From positions 10,900,500-10,964,499 of the forward strand of contig BSQZ01000001.1 of the NCBI GenBank assembly GCA_033239005.1: a DNA stretch of 64,000 nt, read 5' to 3'. Below, in pieces: positions 46,601 through 59,435 of the stretch (its first letter is position 1; every line of letters starts with the position of its first letter). The notes under the pieces were generated by a model that was not told the origin of the DNA, did no database searches, and saw nothing but the letters and a program-made list of their open reading frames with translations. Position numbers and translations under genes: made by a program. Source of the DNA: Lamellibrachia satsuma. Lineage: Eukaryota > Annelida > Polychaeta > Sabellida > Siboglinidae.

Positions 46601-48149
46601 ATATCAGGGTCAAAGACTGTTCACATCTGTCGGATCTGTGAGCAGTTTGTCCAACTGACATTGTAGCAATGGTCAGAATTTTAGTGGGGTAGACCACATG
46701 TTTGTCATACAGCACAGCTATTGGCTGAGAAAATACACCTATGTAGATTCTGAGTGGAATTTACAACCTCCTGTACTTGAAATCTGAGCAAAAAGTAGGC
46801 TTATCATCACTGTAATTGCAACAAGAGACCCTCTGATGTCCCATACAGGCTTCATTTTGCAGTGTGTCGTTGACAGCTACTGGGCACCTTCAGTGACTTG
46901 AAATTAGGTCATCCGTGTCAGAAATGCCAAATATTCACATGACAATTAACTTGTCAGATGTATAGCTTCTTTTCACACATACCATAATTCGTTGTACTTT
47001 GAACGCTCAATATGACCCATCACTGTTGTAAAATACACAGAAACGCTGGCTTTTTGCCCAAAAACAGTGCATATTAAAAAAAAATATATATATTTTAATT
47101 AAAAATTAGTTGACAATTTTAGTGTTGCATTAATGAAAATACCCCATATTTTGTGAAACACTTGTAAGATTTTCTACATCTCAAACAAATCAAGTAGTGT
47201 GAGCTTTAAGACTAAAGTGCATATATGCAGTTTAGCCCACTTGAAATTCTTCCCCTCACATACGGGGGCATGTCTCGGTGACATATCAATTAATGTGAAG
47301 TGTTGCGATGTGGATTTCCTTCTGTGATTTATCGAGATAAGTGTTTTTCTTCGATTCGGTTTCGTGACGGTTTGTGAGTTGTGGGAAATTAATTAGGGCA
47401 CGGACCACAGTCAGAACCCGTCCGCCATTACAACGATAAAGAGTCCCAAGGAAAAATTAATTGTGCAGTTATAGGGTTTATTTGTGAGAGCAGAAATTGT
47501 GTGGATGAGTGAGTGGAAGTGATGTTTTTGTGCACAGTAGCATCTAAGCTTAGAAATTATGCCATTTGTCAGTTGGTATACCAGTTGCGTAAGGACACAG
47601 TGGCCATCAGGCAGGGTAGTCATATTTTGGAAACCGGCCGGGGAATTTCGTGGCAGAAATGCAGGGGTGTCATGCATTGAAACAATTTGTGCGAAAAGGA
47701 GGTATGTCATTTTCACGAATTTCACACACCAGGTGTCTTAGTGGGTCTGTCATTTTCTATGAATAAAAAAATTGTAGGATAAATCTTCAATGTAGGCGCA
47801 AGAACGTTATAATGGTCGTCTGTGGGAAAAGTGACTGTGGTCCGTGCCCCAATGGGTTGCCGCGAGGTTGGCTTGTAACCTGAAATGGCCGCCGGCGCAT
47901 GTGTGGCTTGTGTGCACGCATAGTGCTGACGTCATTAAACACCTGAATTATTATTATTATTATAATTTTTTTTGCAATTGCACTAATACATATTACATGT
48001 ATTAGGGCATAATACATTATATAAAACGTTTCATTTGATATGTATAATAATTATTTATGTTGACAATAAAACATCTACAAGTGTCGTTCGATGGTGGCGC
48101 CCCGAACGGGAAACCAGTTCACAAGTCCATTGACCTGTAATTGTAGAAG
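46601..48149. other. U2AF1: Intergenic upstream of U2AF1-B, with one MITE
   Basis: No exon recognised. It holds the 454-bp inverted-repeat element at 47,396-47,849 and the presumed U2AF1-B promoter. The segment 48,085-48,115 is GC-rich (ggtggcgccccgaacgg). Its upstream sequence shows no obvious similarity to that of U2AF1-A. Confidence 0.45.
47396..47849. mobile_element. MITE candidate with perfect 18-bp terminal inverted repeats
   Basis: GGGCACGGACCACAGTCA at 47,396-47,413 and its exact inverse at 47,832-47,849 enclose 418 bases without coding signal. I see no convincing target duplication, so the true ends could lie slightly further out. It lies 300 bases upstream of the U2AF1-B start codon. 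Confidence 0.7.
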
Positions 48150-51100
48150 ATGGCGGAATATCTTGCTTCGATTTTTGGAACCGAAAAAGACAAGTAAGTA
48201 AATCAGTTCAACGGGTTTAGTATAATTATTGGTGACATAAATTAATTCTCATTGTTGTTATGCATGTATGTATGTATATAATAGTTGAGGAGATTATGGT
48301 CATTGCATAAACTATACAATGCCAATGTTCTAGTAAGGCTGAATTAGTTCAAGACAAGGCAAGGCAAGGCAGGTAGTCAAGCGGTTCACATCAAAAACCG
48401 GGTTCTAGTAATGTTTTTTCGACCAACGTACGATTAATAACTGCAGCCATGAAATATAAATAAATGACACAAACCTTCAAAATGTGCTACACATATTTAT
48501 GGCTTATTTGTGATCATTTTCCCCCATAAATGGCATAATCATGATAATGTATGCTATGGCTTATTTGTGATAATTTCCCCCCATAATGTATGCATTAATT
48601 TTGATGAAAGAATAAAGTTATTATACTGGTCGGTGTAGTTTTCAGGGTAAAGGTGTATTAGTCTGGCCGAAATTATTAACGCTATTAAACAACAGTTTTA
48701 ACTAATTTTTTCGATGCTAATGTGTTTTGTATCACTCCCATCGGTTCAGGTACAATGCGATCTTTTACTTTCAGACCTAACCATGAAAATGACTACCCAG
48801 AGCACCCAAACTTCTCATATATCTACTATACATATACACATGTCACGTGGCCAAAAGAAAAAAATTTACAAAATAATTAAACCAAAATATCGCTCTCTCC
48901 TACGGCGCCTACGCGTAGCGCCATGGCTACCGTAAAATCGATGCATATGACAAGGGGTCATTCAGTTTCACCGAAACAGTGGGGTGGCGCTGCTGTTACA
49001 ATTATGTATTTCTGTGTTTTAATTGTGAGTGCGTGCATGCGTGCCTCATTGCGTGTAATTATGTGCGGGGGTGCTGCTGATTGAAATCAAACATAATACA
49101 ATTATGTATTTCTGTTTTAATTGTGCATGGGCACGTGCGTGCGTGCTTCATTGCTTGTAATTATGTATATCTCAGTATTATTTGTATTTTTGCTCTATGT
49201 GACATGTCATATTCTTAGATAATTAGTTTTATTTATATTATCATCAGATTGTGTTATATTTTTTAGATGTATTTTAAGTATCTCTGAATGGACTTTGTCC
49301 AGATTTACTATTTTAATACCAGTTGCTTTTTAAATACAGTAATTACGTTGGCACCAGTATTAATGTATAATTTAAAGCATACTGTCGAATCTAATACAAA
49401 TTACCTCAAAAAAAAATACTATTATTACCTTGTCACAAAATGTGTTACAAGTATGTATCTGTTGATACCACTGATTTCTTTAGACTCAATTAGAGATCAG
49501 CGGTTGTTACGTCCCATAATCAGTATGAAGTTAAACACAAAATAAGACACATGCACGTAGATTGCAGCATATAATGCACTCTTCAGGAAAAGTAGCATGT
49601 TTCTATTCAGCATATAGATGTTTTATACATAAAAAATAGATTATTAAAACAGCATCACACCCAGACATTGATACATATAATCATCACCATTTATTTAATG
49701 TGCAATAACTTCAACTTATAACAGTTTACTATAGTTGCAGAACACATGCACACATATAATAGTAATAAGTACACTTATATAGCGCACATGCTTAAAACAC
49801 ATAGTTTATGAAATCAATGAGTTAAATAAATTGGGTAAACATGATGCACGTGTGTGTATATATATATATGTAATGTATGTATAATTTTATGTGTGTGTGT
49901 ATATATGTATATATATATATATATATAGCACAATATGATGATAATATGAATAAAACTAATTATCTAAGAATATGACGTCATATATAGCACACAGAAAAAA
50001 TACAAGTAATACATATACATAATTACACACAATGAGGCATGTACGCACGCACGCACTCACAATTAAAACACTGAAATACATAATTGTAATATCAGCGCCA
50101 CCGCACGGAGTTTCAGTGAAACTGAATGACGCCTTGTCATATGCACCGGCGCTGTAGGAGATGTTGATATTTTGGTTTAATTCTTTTGTAAATTTTGATC
50201 GTTTTGAGATAGTAAATGTACTTTTGTGGCCACGTGACATGTGTATATGTATAGTAGATATGTGAGGAGAAGTTTGGGTGCTCTAGGTGGTCGTTTTCAT
50301 GATTAGGTCAGAAAGTATAAGATCGCCAGGTACAAAATGGGCATATATTTGGAAAAAAATATTGTGTTTTTGCACACTTTTAGTGCCCAGAACAACGCTA
50401 TACTGGCAATACTAAATAGCTGATATTGTTAATATGGCGATCATCTGAAATGTGCTGTAACAATATCATGGTGGCATCAGAACCAGAAAGGCGATTTCAC
50501 CGACAAATATATTGTACGGCAGTATACGAAAAGACAAAAATAGAGGAAAAAGTACAATTTAATGTTACAAAAACTCTAAAAAATCAACAATTTAATGTTA
50601 AAAAGCCCCCAGAAATCGAACCACCCATTCCCTAAAGAGCCGACATCTAGGGGAATCGTATGCGACCTGTTTTTTAGGGTAGCAAAAAAAGCGCCAACAT
50701 GCCATCACACGAATTTGCTACCCTTAGACTGAAAAATTAACCGACAAATATATCGATGAAAAATATAAGAGAATGTAAAAAAACAAAAATATTCGATCAA
50801 AATAACATGAAAAGTTTTGTGCAATTATGTACAGAGCTAGCTTCTTGATTGACAGAGGTGTTATGTCTGTATTATGCCATTTACTCTTTTTGCCTTACAG
50901 TATGTGCTGTGCTGAAGTTTGGGGTAACACCTAACGTCACCTATACAACAAATGTTGAATGCTTAGTCTTGTTACAGAAAAAGTAGTAAGGTTATTGTGC
51001 TAAGAGGTTGGCCCATATGTCTAGGTTATTTTATAATCTTCACATTCTTAAAGTACCAGATATAGTGGAATTAAGAATGCTATAATTATGTTTAAGGCAT

Positions 51101-54100
51101 ATCATAATTTATGGCCAAAGAATGTGCTTTTCAGCAGGTATGAGTCTGTTTATGCAGTGAGACAAGATAAAAAGTTTACCACAGTTATGCTTGTACTAAG
51201 TTGAAAATATGTGTTTATTGGAGTTAAAATCTGGAATTCTCATGATATTTCACTTATTAGTTGTCAGAATGTCCATCTTTTCAAAAACAAATATAAAGCA
51301 AAAATATTGAATAGTTATATATTTAATGCGTAAGTATGTGTGGTAAAAAAATTACTGGAATTAGGGTTATATTACTTTAAATTTTTTTACATTTGGCCTG
51401 CCATGAATAGACATGAAAGTTATGTTTGATTTTGTCCCATGCGAAATTTTTTTTACTGTTTTGTATAGTATTATGATGTTTATTTATATGCAACAGGGCA
51501 AGTAATTACAAGTATTACACTTCTTCTTGCCCTATTCAACAATTGTACAGTTCTGTAACATAATTATCGCCTCTTTTTTATGTTTGTTTTGTTGAAATAA
51601 ACAACATTGACAACAACACTGTCAACATACATAGTCAATGATTGTTGTAGTCATAAATTAAAAATTTATTTAATTTATGTGCAATATTTTAACTTTAATT
51701 AATAAAAAAAATTTTTTTTAATATTTCAAATTAAATGTTTTCATCCATCTGGGCTTTTCCTATGTTTATTATATTTAAATACTGTCAATAAATAAATATT
51801 TTTATACTGTAATACATGCTGTAAAATAGTTTTATATAATTACTTTTATGTTATCTTGACTTAAGTTACACTGTGACCCCTATCCTAAAACAATCATGTT
51901 ACTTTGGTCTCAAGTGATTTCACATGTTCTCATGCGTGCATGCACCACTCGCAAGAACAGCACATCAAAATGCAAAAAAAACAATGCAAAAACGCTAAAA
52001 ACCAATGTAAGTTAATTGAAGGAGTGTGTTTCCCTGCTTTTCATGAGCGTTCTTCCATAAGCAGATGTTGACACCATTAAAAATACAGTTTAAAAATGCA
52101 AAACGAGACACGATTCAGATTTCGATGAGGAAAAACCACTATTTATTTTTTCAAAGAGAAAATAAGTAGTTGTATATGTTTTCAGGGTAAATTGCTCATT
52201 TTACTTCAAAATTGGAGCCTGTCGTCACGGGGAGCGGTGTTCACGACTACACAACAAGCCAACATTTAGTCAGGTACAGTATCATGTAGACCCAGGTTTC
52301 AGTATTTAATTTCAAATTATATGATTCATGTGGCAAAATAATGAATCAGATCTTATCAGATGTAAAACATCTGATAATCTCTTTACTGCAGAGATGGGTA
52401 AATAATTAATTGCCTTCTGTGTCTTACTAGTTTGACAGTGTTTCATCATAAGATAAGTAGAACATTTGTATAGCGCTGTAAATCTATTCCATTCGGAGGC
52501 ACTTAAAATACATTTATATGCACAACATTAATAAGTTATGTAAATGGTGATGATACATTAATTCAGATAGAAGAGAATGTAGTAAATTAAAATAATAAGT
52601 TATATAGAAGATAATTATTAAAGATATATGATAATAAATAAGTAAAAACATGGTGTCGAATTGATATCAACACATGTAAAGATAATAATAATACAAAATT
52701 AATATTAAATATAATTAAGACAACAATTAGGTATTGAACAAGCAAAAAATTAAAATAAATAAGTGATGCGTATGGAACCCTGACGAGATGCATTTTTAGG
52801 CATCTTTTAAAAGTCACAAGGCAAGAGATTGTCTTATCTCGCTTGGAAATACATTCCACATTCATGGAGCAGAAACCGAGAAAGTTCTATAACCATATCA
52901 GCTACAAGATGGCGGCACATACAAGTCATTGTTTGTAGCCGAATGCATCACTAGAGTAGCTCATTGTTCGTGGAATAGGTCAGTTATGTAAGCTGGTGCC
53001 AGTCTATGTTGATGCAAAACTTCAGTAGCAGAATTGCTTAATGAATGCATTGCTTCAGGCTGGCTTCGCAGGAAGCCAGTGCAGTTTCTTGAGTACCTAC
53101 CTGTGTGATGTGGTCCCATCTGTGGCAGTGGACCACCAGCAGAGCAGCAGCATTTTGAACTCTGCAGCTTGTTGATCAGGCAATCAGGGGTGCTGTGTAG
53201 GAGACAGTTCCCATAGTCAGTGAGAATGTGTTTATTGTAGTGAGCAAGACATGACTTGTCACCATAACTAGGAAGTTAGGCTGGTGAGAAGCTGCTTGGT
53301 ACAGTGAACTGATTGTTGAATGCTTGTGTGTTGTAGACGATTTTGCTGCAGAATTTGTACCTCAATCCACAGAACACTGCACAGACCGCTGATGGCTCCC
53401 ACAGTAAGTTTTACTTAGTTGGCTGCGATTGATATGGATAACTTGACTTGTTTTCGTACAGGCTTCAAAGACATATTCATTAGTTTAACAATGCCGTCTA
53501 TCACTATTGCTTCAATTTGTTGTACACAGTAATTTCTGTTGCACTATAAACAGAGATTTAAATTTGCTCTGCAAATATGTATGAATAAGCAACACATTTC
53601 TACTTCATTATTTTTTCTACAGGATTACAAATTGTTATTTTGATTTCCAGCCTAGAGTTTAAAAAGATGGATGCTAAATGTCGGGCACAGAGCACACACA
53701 GCTTATGGTTAATTTTCCTTGGCCAATAAAGGCAGTTCGTTCAAAATTACTTTCATGAACATTGTGTGAATGTTCATATCTTTGTAGTACATGTGTCGGA
53801 TGTGGAAATGCAATCGCACTATGACGAGTTCTTTGAAGAAGTCTTTGTGGAACTGGAATTAAAGGTTTGTTATATAATATTTTATGAATGCACGTGCAAT
53901 GCTAATACACGCATTTCAGTTTTCTAACAAAACAGCATCAGAACCCTGTGACTGAAAGCATTTGGCATGAATATTATGTGTTGTCTGATTTCCTTGTTTC
54001 TTGCTCATATGTTTATGCGAATTCATGATGTGCCTGATATTATGGAAGGCTCTGTTATGTATCCCTGTAGTTAACTACACGTGACCTGTGCTGCAGTGTA

Positions 54101-57100
54101 CCAATGATGCATTAGCACCAGTATATTTACGATTAATAAATTTTGTCAATGACTGGTTGGTTCAAGCTTCCAATCATGGAATCAATCGGTCTTATATGAT
54201 TGATCATTTTGGACCAGTATATTAATTCTGGATTTCATTCCCTCTCATTCCATTTCTGAGGTCAAATGAGTTAAAACTTAAGCACAACAAGAAGACTTTT
54301 GACTGACTATTTATCCCATCGTGCCACACACTGGCCAATGAAAACCTTTGTGTTTTTAACTGTATTAATATTGGCATCAACAGTCGGGGAGGCTAGCAAG
54401 CGTTTTGATTATCTGAGGGGTGTAGGTCTAAATTTGAAAGGTGACATTTATCAAACATATTGCTAACTTCTATCTATGATTGATCATTGATCAGTTAGAT
54501 AAACTTGTGACAACACTAATTAGCATAATATCTGTTTTCCTTCAGTATGGTGAGATTGAAGAGATGAATGTTTGTGACAACCTCGGGGACCACCTTGTCG
54601 GAAATATCTATGTGAAGGTACGTCAGTTACATTGTAATTTGGTTAAAAAAAACAATGTTCAGATCAATTTGTTGTCGTAGTACTTCCCAGGTTTTAATTT
54701 TAATCAGATTTAAATTACTGTATTGTGTAATTTATGGTAGATTTTGGGAAAAGTGACATTAGATTAAAACTGCCCACAAAGCCTAATTTAAAGCTGACCT
54801 ACATGGCTCTACGCTAACTCCTAGAAGGCACTTGTCCTGTAGGACAAGTAGTGAGTCATGTTTACATGTCCCCACCAACTATACTTGTCCCCCCTGAAAA
54901 CGACAAACACAGTGAATTGTTGTTTTTCCATGTTTGCAAATAACAACAGTGTATATTTAGCAAGAACTATAATATTTGAAATGGAACAAAGACTGCTAGC
55001 ACCTAAAATCTCTTACCACATAATATATTAATTATTATAGTCCAGTACACCAGTCCCTCTTCTGCGTATCATTTCTGCTGCGATTCTTTCCGGCCAATCC
55101 TTGGTTTCTTGGACGAGCTCACATCGTCATCATCATCCTTGCAGTCAGACGATCACAAACATCCCATAATTTTAAACATCGAACTCACATATCAGATTAT
55201 AGCAAAATAATGAGAAAAAATTACAAAAACTAACTCATGCTTGCGAGCGTAGGGTTATGGTAGGTGGAATCGTCCGCCCCATTATTACATAGAATAGCAA
55301 AAGCCATATAGAAATTTTTTATGGCAATCGACTTTGCCTAGAGTTAGGGTTGCTGCTGTAGCTATCAGCATATTTGTGAAATATTTATTTATATGATGGT
55401 ACTACATTGCTTTAATATGTACAACAAAATGTGCTTAGTAATATGGTGGTGGCGTTAAGCCATTATGCTGGTGTTTGTTACGATCGTGACATTATATTCA
55501 AATTTTATTTTTATGCGTTCCCGTGTAGCAGTAATGTTAAAACTTTCAGAACTGGGTAGGTGTCAGAAGTGTGACTATGTAACGTGACGTTTAAATGAGG
55601 AACGGTGACAGCATGTTCGTATTTTCAACGGAACAGCATTACTGTCCTAGTGAGTAAGCTAGTTTCTAAAATACTACATGCGCCACCTGGTGATTACATT
55701 GGGAGTAGTTGCATGACAGAAAGAAAGCGGTGATATGTGTGACATCAGACAAAATTATAGATTCCATTAAATGTTATTTATTTTGGGTATCAACAAGTCA
55801 AAACCTTTCAGTCTTTTTATTATAATGAACACTACATGTTTTATATTGCAACGGCATGAACTTGTCCGGTGGGACAAGTGTCCAGGATTATGTATTTGTC
55901 CTACACTAGTAGCTACTTGTCCCGGTCAAGCGGACAAGCGTTAATGTCGAGCCCTGACCTACATTTGATCATGCAATATATTTGTATGTGTCTAATGCTT
56001 TATGTAGTTCCATCAAGAGGAGAGTGCAGAAAAGGCTGTGGCTGATCTCAACAATCGGTGGTTCAACGCTAGGCCCATTCATGCAGAACTGTCGCCTGTC
56101 ACTGACTTCCGTGAGGCTTGCTGTCGGCAATATGAAATGGGGTAAATTTGTTGTGCTACTTTCGCATTATTTAATATAACCACTGTCAAAGTGGCAAACT
56201 TAATTTGTAATTAACTGTTGTTTGCCAAAAATGCTTCATTAAGTTTGTAACAAATGTATGGTTTGGATGTGCATTATAGTAATGTGTGAAAGGTATGTTA
56301 TCATGCTTTCACTTTAATGGTTTTCTTCAGAAACTTGTGGTGTGTTCTATCCCTTTTTGTTTAACTGTGACAAACTAAGACCAAGATTCCAGATTTGGTT
56401 CATTAGTTGCACATTGAAGAGGCCTCCATAACAACATATTTGACGTTTGTGACAAAGAAAGAATTTGAACTAATCCGGTGAAACCTGTTTTGACAGAGAA
56501 TGCACCCGAGGTGGTTTCTGCAACTTCATGCATCTGAAGCCGATCTCGCATGACCTGAGACGAGAGCTGTACGGTCGCAAAGGTGGCAGCAAGCGAAGGA
56601 GGTAGGCACATATTTTCTTTACCACTCAAATAATTATGTGAACAAATATTCATGCCATCATTGATGCACACAATGTGAAGAATCAGCCAACCTGACTGAA
56701 GAAGTTATGTCAACAATATGCCTGATAACAAAGTGAAGAGGCCATTTGTAGCAATCAGTAGACTGCAACAAACGATTAACCAACCATGAAAAAATCGTCA
56801 GCAATAGGGTCAAACCAGAAATGTGCATGAATCCCAAACCACGTGTATTTAGTTTTGCTCAATCAGTTAGACTTTGTTGTTTCTAATTTTATATTTCAAT
56901 CATCCCAGGTTTGACACTTGTCTCAGCCATCTGATGTACTATAAAGAAATAATGTTTTCTGAGTATTTATCCAGAATATTCTGATGTTTGTTACTTCTTG
57001 GGTAAACAGTATAAAGTTGTTTGCATACTATCTGTACTGATACCCATTAAAACATGCAGATAACTTTTCTGCATGATGATAGTTTTGTCAATTGTATATT

Positions 57101-57211
57101 TGTTCAAGGTCACGTTCACCTCCAACTCGTCGCAGCAGAAGTCGTAGTCGTGACCGTGACAGGCGTCACCGTCATCGTTCCAGAAGTCGTGAACGTTCAG
57201 GCAGGTTCTGA
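48150..57211 (+). CDS. U2AF1: U2AF35, U2 snRNP auxiliary factor small subunit, copy B
   Basis: A second complete U2AF1 gene with the role described for copy A. Exons: 48150-48193, 52186-52273, 53337-53403, 53788-53864, 54546-54617, 56008-56141, 56497-56601 and 57109-57211. All borders are GT-AG and the phases equal those of copy A; exons 1-6 have the same lengths. The total is 690 nt, or 229 residues. By eye it differs from copy A at nine of the first 189 residues (41, 53, 76, 80, 91, 113, 119, 140, 180). Both zinc fingers, Ser34 and Gln157 are kept. Residue 119 is Gln where copy A and human have Arg. The linker is shorter (GGSKRRR, no Gly-rich run) and the RS tail is more compact but still ends RERSGRF. 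No lesion is seen. Introns 1 and 5 carry inserted transposons. Confidence 0.97.
48756..50327. mobile_element. Foldback transposon with >400-bp inverted arms, 8-9-bp target duplication
   Basis: The left arm (about 48,756-49,265) and right arm (about 49,920-50,327) are inverted copies of each other. Shared blocks include TCTACTATACATATACACAT, GTCACGTGGCC, TTAAACCAAAATATC and TCTTAGATAATTAGTTTTAT. The termini TGCGATCTTTTACTTTC and inverted GGCGATCTTATACTTTC are flanked by AGGTACAA at 48,748-48,755 and 50,328-50,335, or CAGGTACAA if nine bases are counted. The left arm has an internal duplication of about 100 bases. The spacer of about 650 bases is non-coding. Long arms with an 8-9-bp duplication suggest a Mutator-like or hAT-related foldback. 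It lies in intron 1 of U2AF1-B. Confidence 0.9.
49853..49926. repeat. GT/AT compound microsatellite
   Basis: Short (GT)n and (AT)n runs within the spacer of the foldback transposon, adjoining the start of its right arm. Confidence 0.85.
50885..51340 (+). mobile_element. LINE C-terminal fragment in U2AF1-B intron 1
   Basis: With frame shifts it reads [10 protein letters not shown], then [31 protein letters not shown], and a terminal WNSHDISLI then [12 protein letters not shown]. That order of motifs is typical of the end of jockey/L2-like reverse transcriptases. Several stops are present. Confidence 0.6.
52590..52925 (-). mobile_element. LINE C-terminal fragment, opposite strand, U2AF1-B intron 2
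   Basis: The minus strand reads YRTFSVSAP, then [15 protein letters not shown] and [17 protein letters not shown] with frame changes. This is the conserved end of L2/CR1-like elements (FSV-AP--WN-LP--IR). The following 52,930-53,230 (gcaggaagccagtgcag region) looks like repeat DNA but was not assigned. Confidence 0.6.
54805..55956. mobile_element. Non-autonomous hAT transposon in U2AF1-B intron 5
   Basis: The right terminus inverted is CAGGGCTCGACATTAACGCT, a well-known hAT-type end. The left end is GGCTCTACGCTAACTCC and lacks the first three bases. The direct repeat ACCTACAT flanks it at 54,797-54,804 and 55,957-55,964, the 8-bp size usual for hAT. Subterminal CTTGTCC/GGACAAG motifs repeat at both ends. 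A minus-strand stretch near 55,060-55,150 with an acidic/Ser/Lys-rich reading may be a relic of a transposase N-terminus. The right end lies only about 50 bases before exon 6. Confidence 0.85.
55989..56007 (+). promoter_or_regulatory. U2AF1: Conserved branch-site/3' splice site before exon 6
   Basis: TGTCTAATGCTTTATGTAG is identical to 26,516-26,534 before exon 6 of copy A, although the rest of intron 5 has diverged completely. TCTAAT fits a branch site and lies very close to the AG. The polypyrimidine tract is weak. Confidence 0.6.
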
Positions 57212-57476
57212 GCGACAGATTGACCAACTGGCCGTCAAGAAATCTCCTATGTAGACGTCTCTTGGGAAGCATTTTAATAAAACTTTCTTCCACATAACTG
57301 TTCACAGTGCATATCCATGTTTAAGTTGTCGTAATAAAATAGCCAGAGAAGGTGATTTCAACAAACAGGTAGCAATCTCATGATTTCTCGTGCTAGGAGC
57401 TTTGTAGGTTTCTGTTGCCACAATAGAAATGTTCCATTTCTTTTCTTTTTGTGAGACTTTATTAGTTGTAGTTAGC

Positions 57477-57482
57477 AATAAA
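57477..57482 (+). promoter_or_regulatory. U2AF1: U2AF1-B polyadenylation signal
   Basis: AATAAA, 266 bases after the stop codon, in the context TTGTAGTTAGCAATAAA shared with the copy A signal. Confidence 0.75.
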
Positions 57483-57894
57483 GTTCTAAATCTGTCAGTT
57501 GTGTTCACGCTATGTTGTCTATTACATAGATCGTTTGCAATATAACGAGTACATGAGCATGTAATAAATTACATATTGTTCACAACAAACGGTTCAGACA
57601 CCTGGGCGAGACTTGTTAGAGGTAACACAAATAATGGTTAAGTATTTGTTTTTTAATATCTGTGAAAGTATAACATTAAGCTAACATGTTTTGCTCTTGG
57701 TGTTCTGCTGAAGGCAGTGAAGGGGGGATTTCTTCCATATGATTTCATGGTCCAGGCTTATCACAAGCATGATATTCATCATTCATTACCCGTAACCCTA
57801 AAACTAGAGAAATGTTGACCTCAACACAAAAAAATTCATGATTATTTTAATGGAAGGTTGGGAGACTATTTGTTTTAAACATTGAAAAGAGGTA

Positions 57895-58155
57895 CATTCT
57901 TATATAGCACTGTATCCAGTCACTAGGACTGCTCAAAGCGCTTTGCACCTGCCCAGCGTGATAGACCTGTTCATTCCAACGCCAACTCGACTTCTCTGGG
58001 AAGCATCTACAGCCGTGCTGCAATTTCTGCGCAAACTTCATTCACATGTTCACCATTGTCTACAGCCAGGTACTCCTTTATACAGCCAAGTGAACTGAGG
58101 CAACGTGGAGTGAACGAAACTGCCCAAGCTTAGAAATGGCAGCGAGAGGATTCGA
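57895..58155. repeat. Dispersed repeat family, copy 3
   Basis: It begins with tatatagcactgtatccagt and gctcaaagcgctttgcacc, then shares agacctgttcattccaac, ctcgacttct-ctgggaagcat and gtgaacgaaactgcccaagc with the other two copies. It is the longest of the three and includes a GGATTCGA block near the right end. It lies 0.7 kb downstream of the U2AF1-B stop. Confidence 0.75.
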
Positions 58156-58379
58156 GAGTTCAATGTTATAATCCTTATGCCACTAGTTTTAACAATTTAT
58201 CATATATTGACAGAACAACTGTTATCGCAGATATCTCAATTATTAATCACTTTATGAAGTATTGTATGCGTCCGATTATAATAATTATTTCATCATGTAA
58301 TGACTATCTACGTATACGATTGTGCATTAAGAATCTTTCGCAAGTCATTCTTCAAAAAGTTACACAGCGTATTCAATTT

Positions 58380-59435
58380 CCAACCACTGTTTTCATCACT
58401 ACCCCCATTGAGACTGATGCCTTGTCGTGGTGGGGTGACTTGTGTCTCAATGACCTGGAGTGCTAAGTGGGTATAACCATGCCGGATAGAGGCCAAACAA
58501 AAGGCATTACCTCATCTCGTAAATAAGAAACAAGAATAATGAAACAATTTTATACTCTGGCAGAAATGACGGCCAGCACCATGGAGCTAGGCGTAGCCAT
58601 TGTTGTGAAGAAAGGCCAATGGAACTCCCTGATGGAATAGCCATCTATCGGCTAGACTCTTATACGCCAGATTTAAAGGGAAGCAAGTCAACATGAATAT
58701 CTTACAGTGTTATGCACCAACCAACAATTCAGAAGGGGAGTAGAAGGAAGACCTTTGTGCAAGCCTACAAGTTCGAGATGTTGAGAACATGGTGAATCTT
58801 AATGTGAAAATAGGACCAGAAAATGCCGGGTATGAAAAGTATTGGCTACGTGGGACTGCGAACGTAACGGCGAACGACTGATTGACTTATGTGGCATGCA
58901 CAACCTTGTCACAAGTGGAACTAAATTTCTTCACAAGGAGATAACTTGGATTTCACCCAACCAAAGAGACAAGAACCAAAGTTTCGAGACTGAAAAATAT
59001 TAATGTCAATAAACAGTTTATCCTGCATGTACACAACCGCTTTGCTGTTCTTGAGAATGTAGACGATGAAGGCAACGTCAAACGACGCAAACATGTAGCA
59101 GAACTTGAAATATTTTGCACATATACACACTGAATGCAGCCGGATGGTACTAGGCAACAGAAAGAAGAAACACGTGGAGTAGCTAAGTGAAGACATGGAA
59201 AGCCAGTGGATGAAAGGTAAGTCCCAGAGTTTGAAGGAAAGCTACAACCTGGATGTGAACTGTGGAGGAGGAATTACGCGAAATGTACCTCAGCTGGGGT
59301 CAGGCTTCCAAAAAAGCTGCAGACCGACAGAAGTGGATATGTCTTGTCTCTGCCTTACGTGCCAGTATATGCACTAAGTCTAAGAAAGTAAAATCTTGGA
59401 ACTATAGACAGATGAGGTTAACAGTATTTGGAAGA
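58380..59435 (+). pseudogene. RTE-like LINE 5' part: endonuclease remnant
   Basis: A GC-rich leader (tgccttgtcgtggtggggtg, 58,420) resembles RTE 5' UTRs. The plus strand then reads, with stops and frame changes, STMELGVAIVVKK, NMNILQCYAPTNNSE (endonuclease motif QCYAPTN), NGERLIDLCGMHNLV and KEITWISPNQRDKN (the TW-SP motif). A downstream linker reads FAVLENVDDEGNV. It is cut before the RT domain. It is probably the same clade as the fragments at 38,690 and 39,055. Confidence 0.8.
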
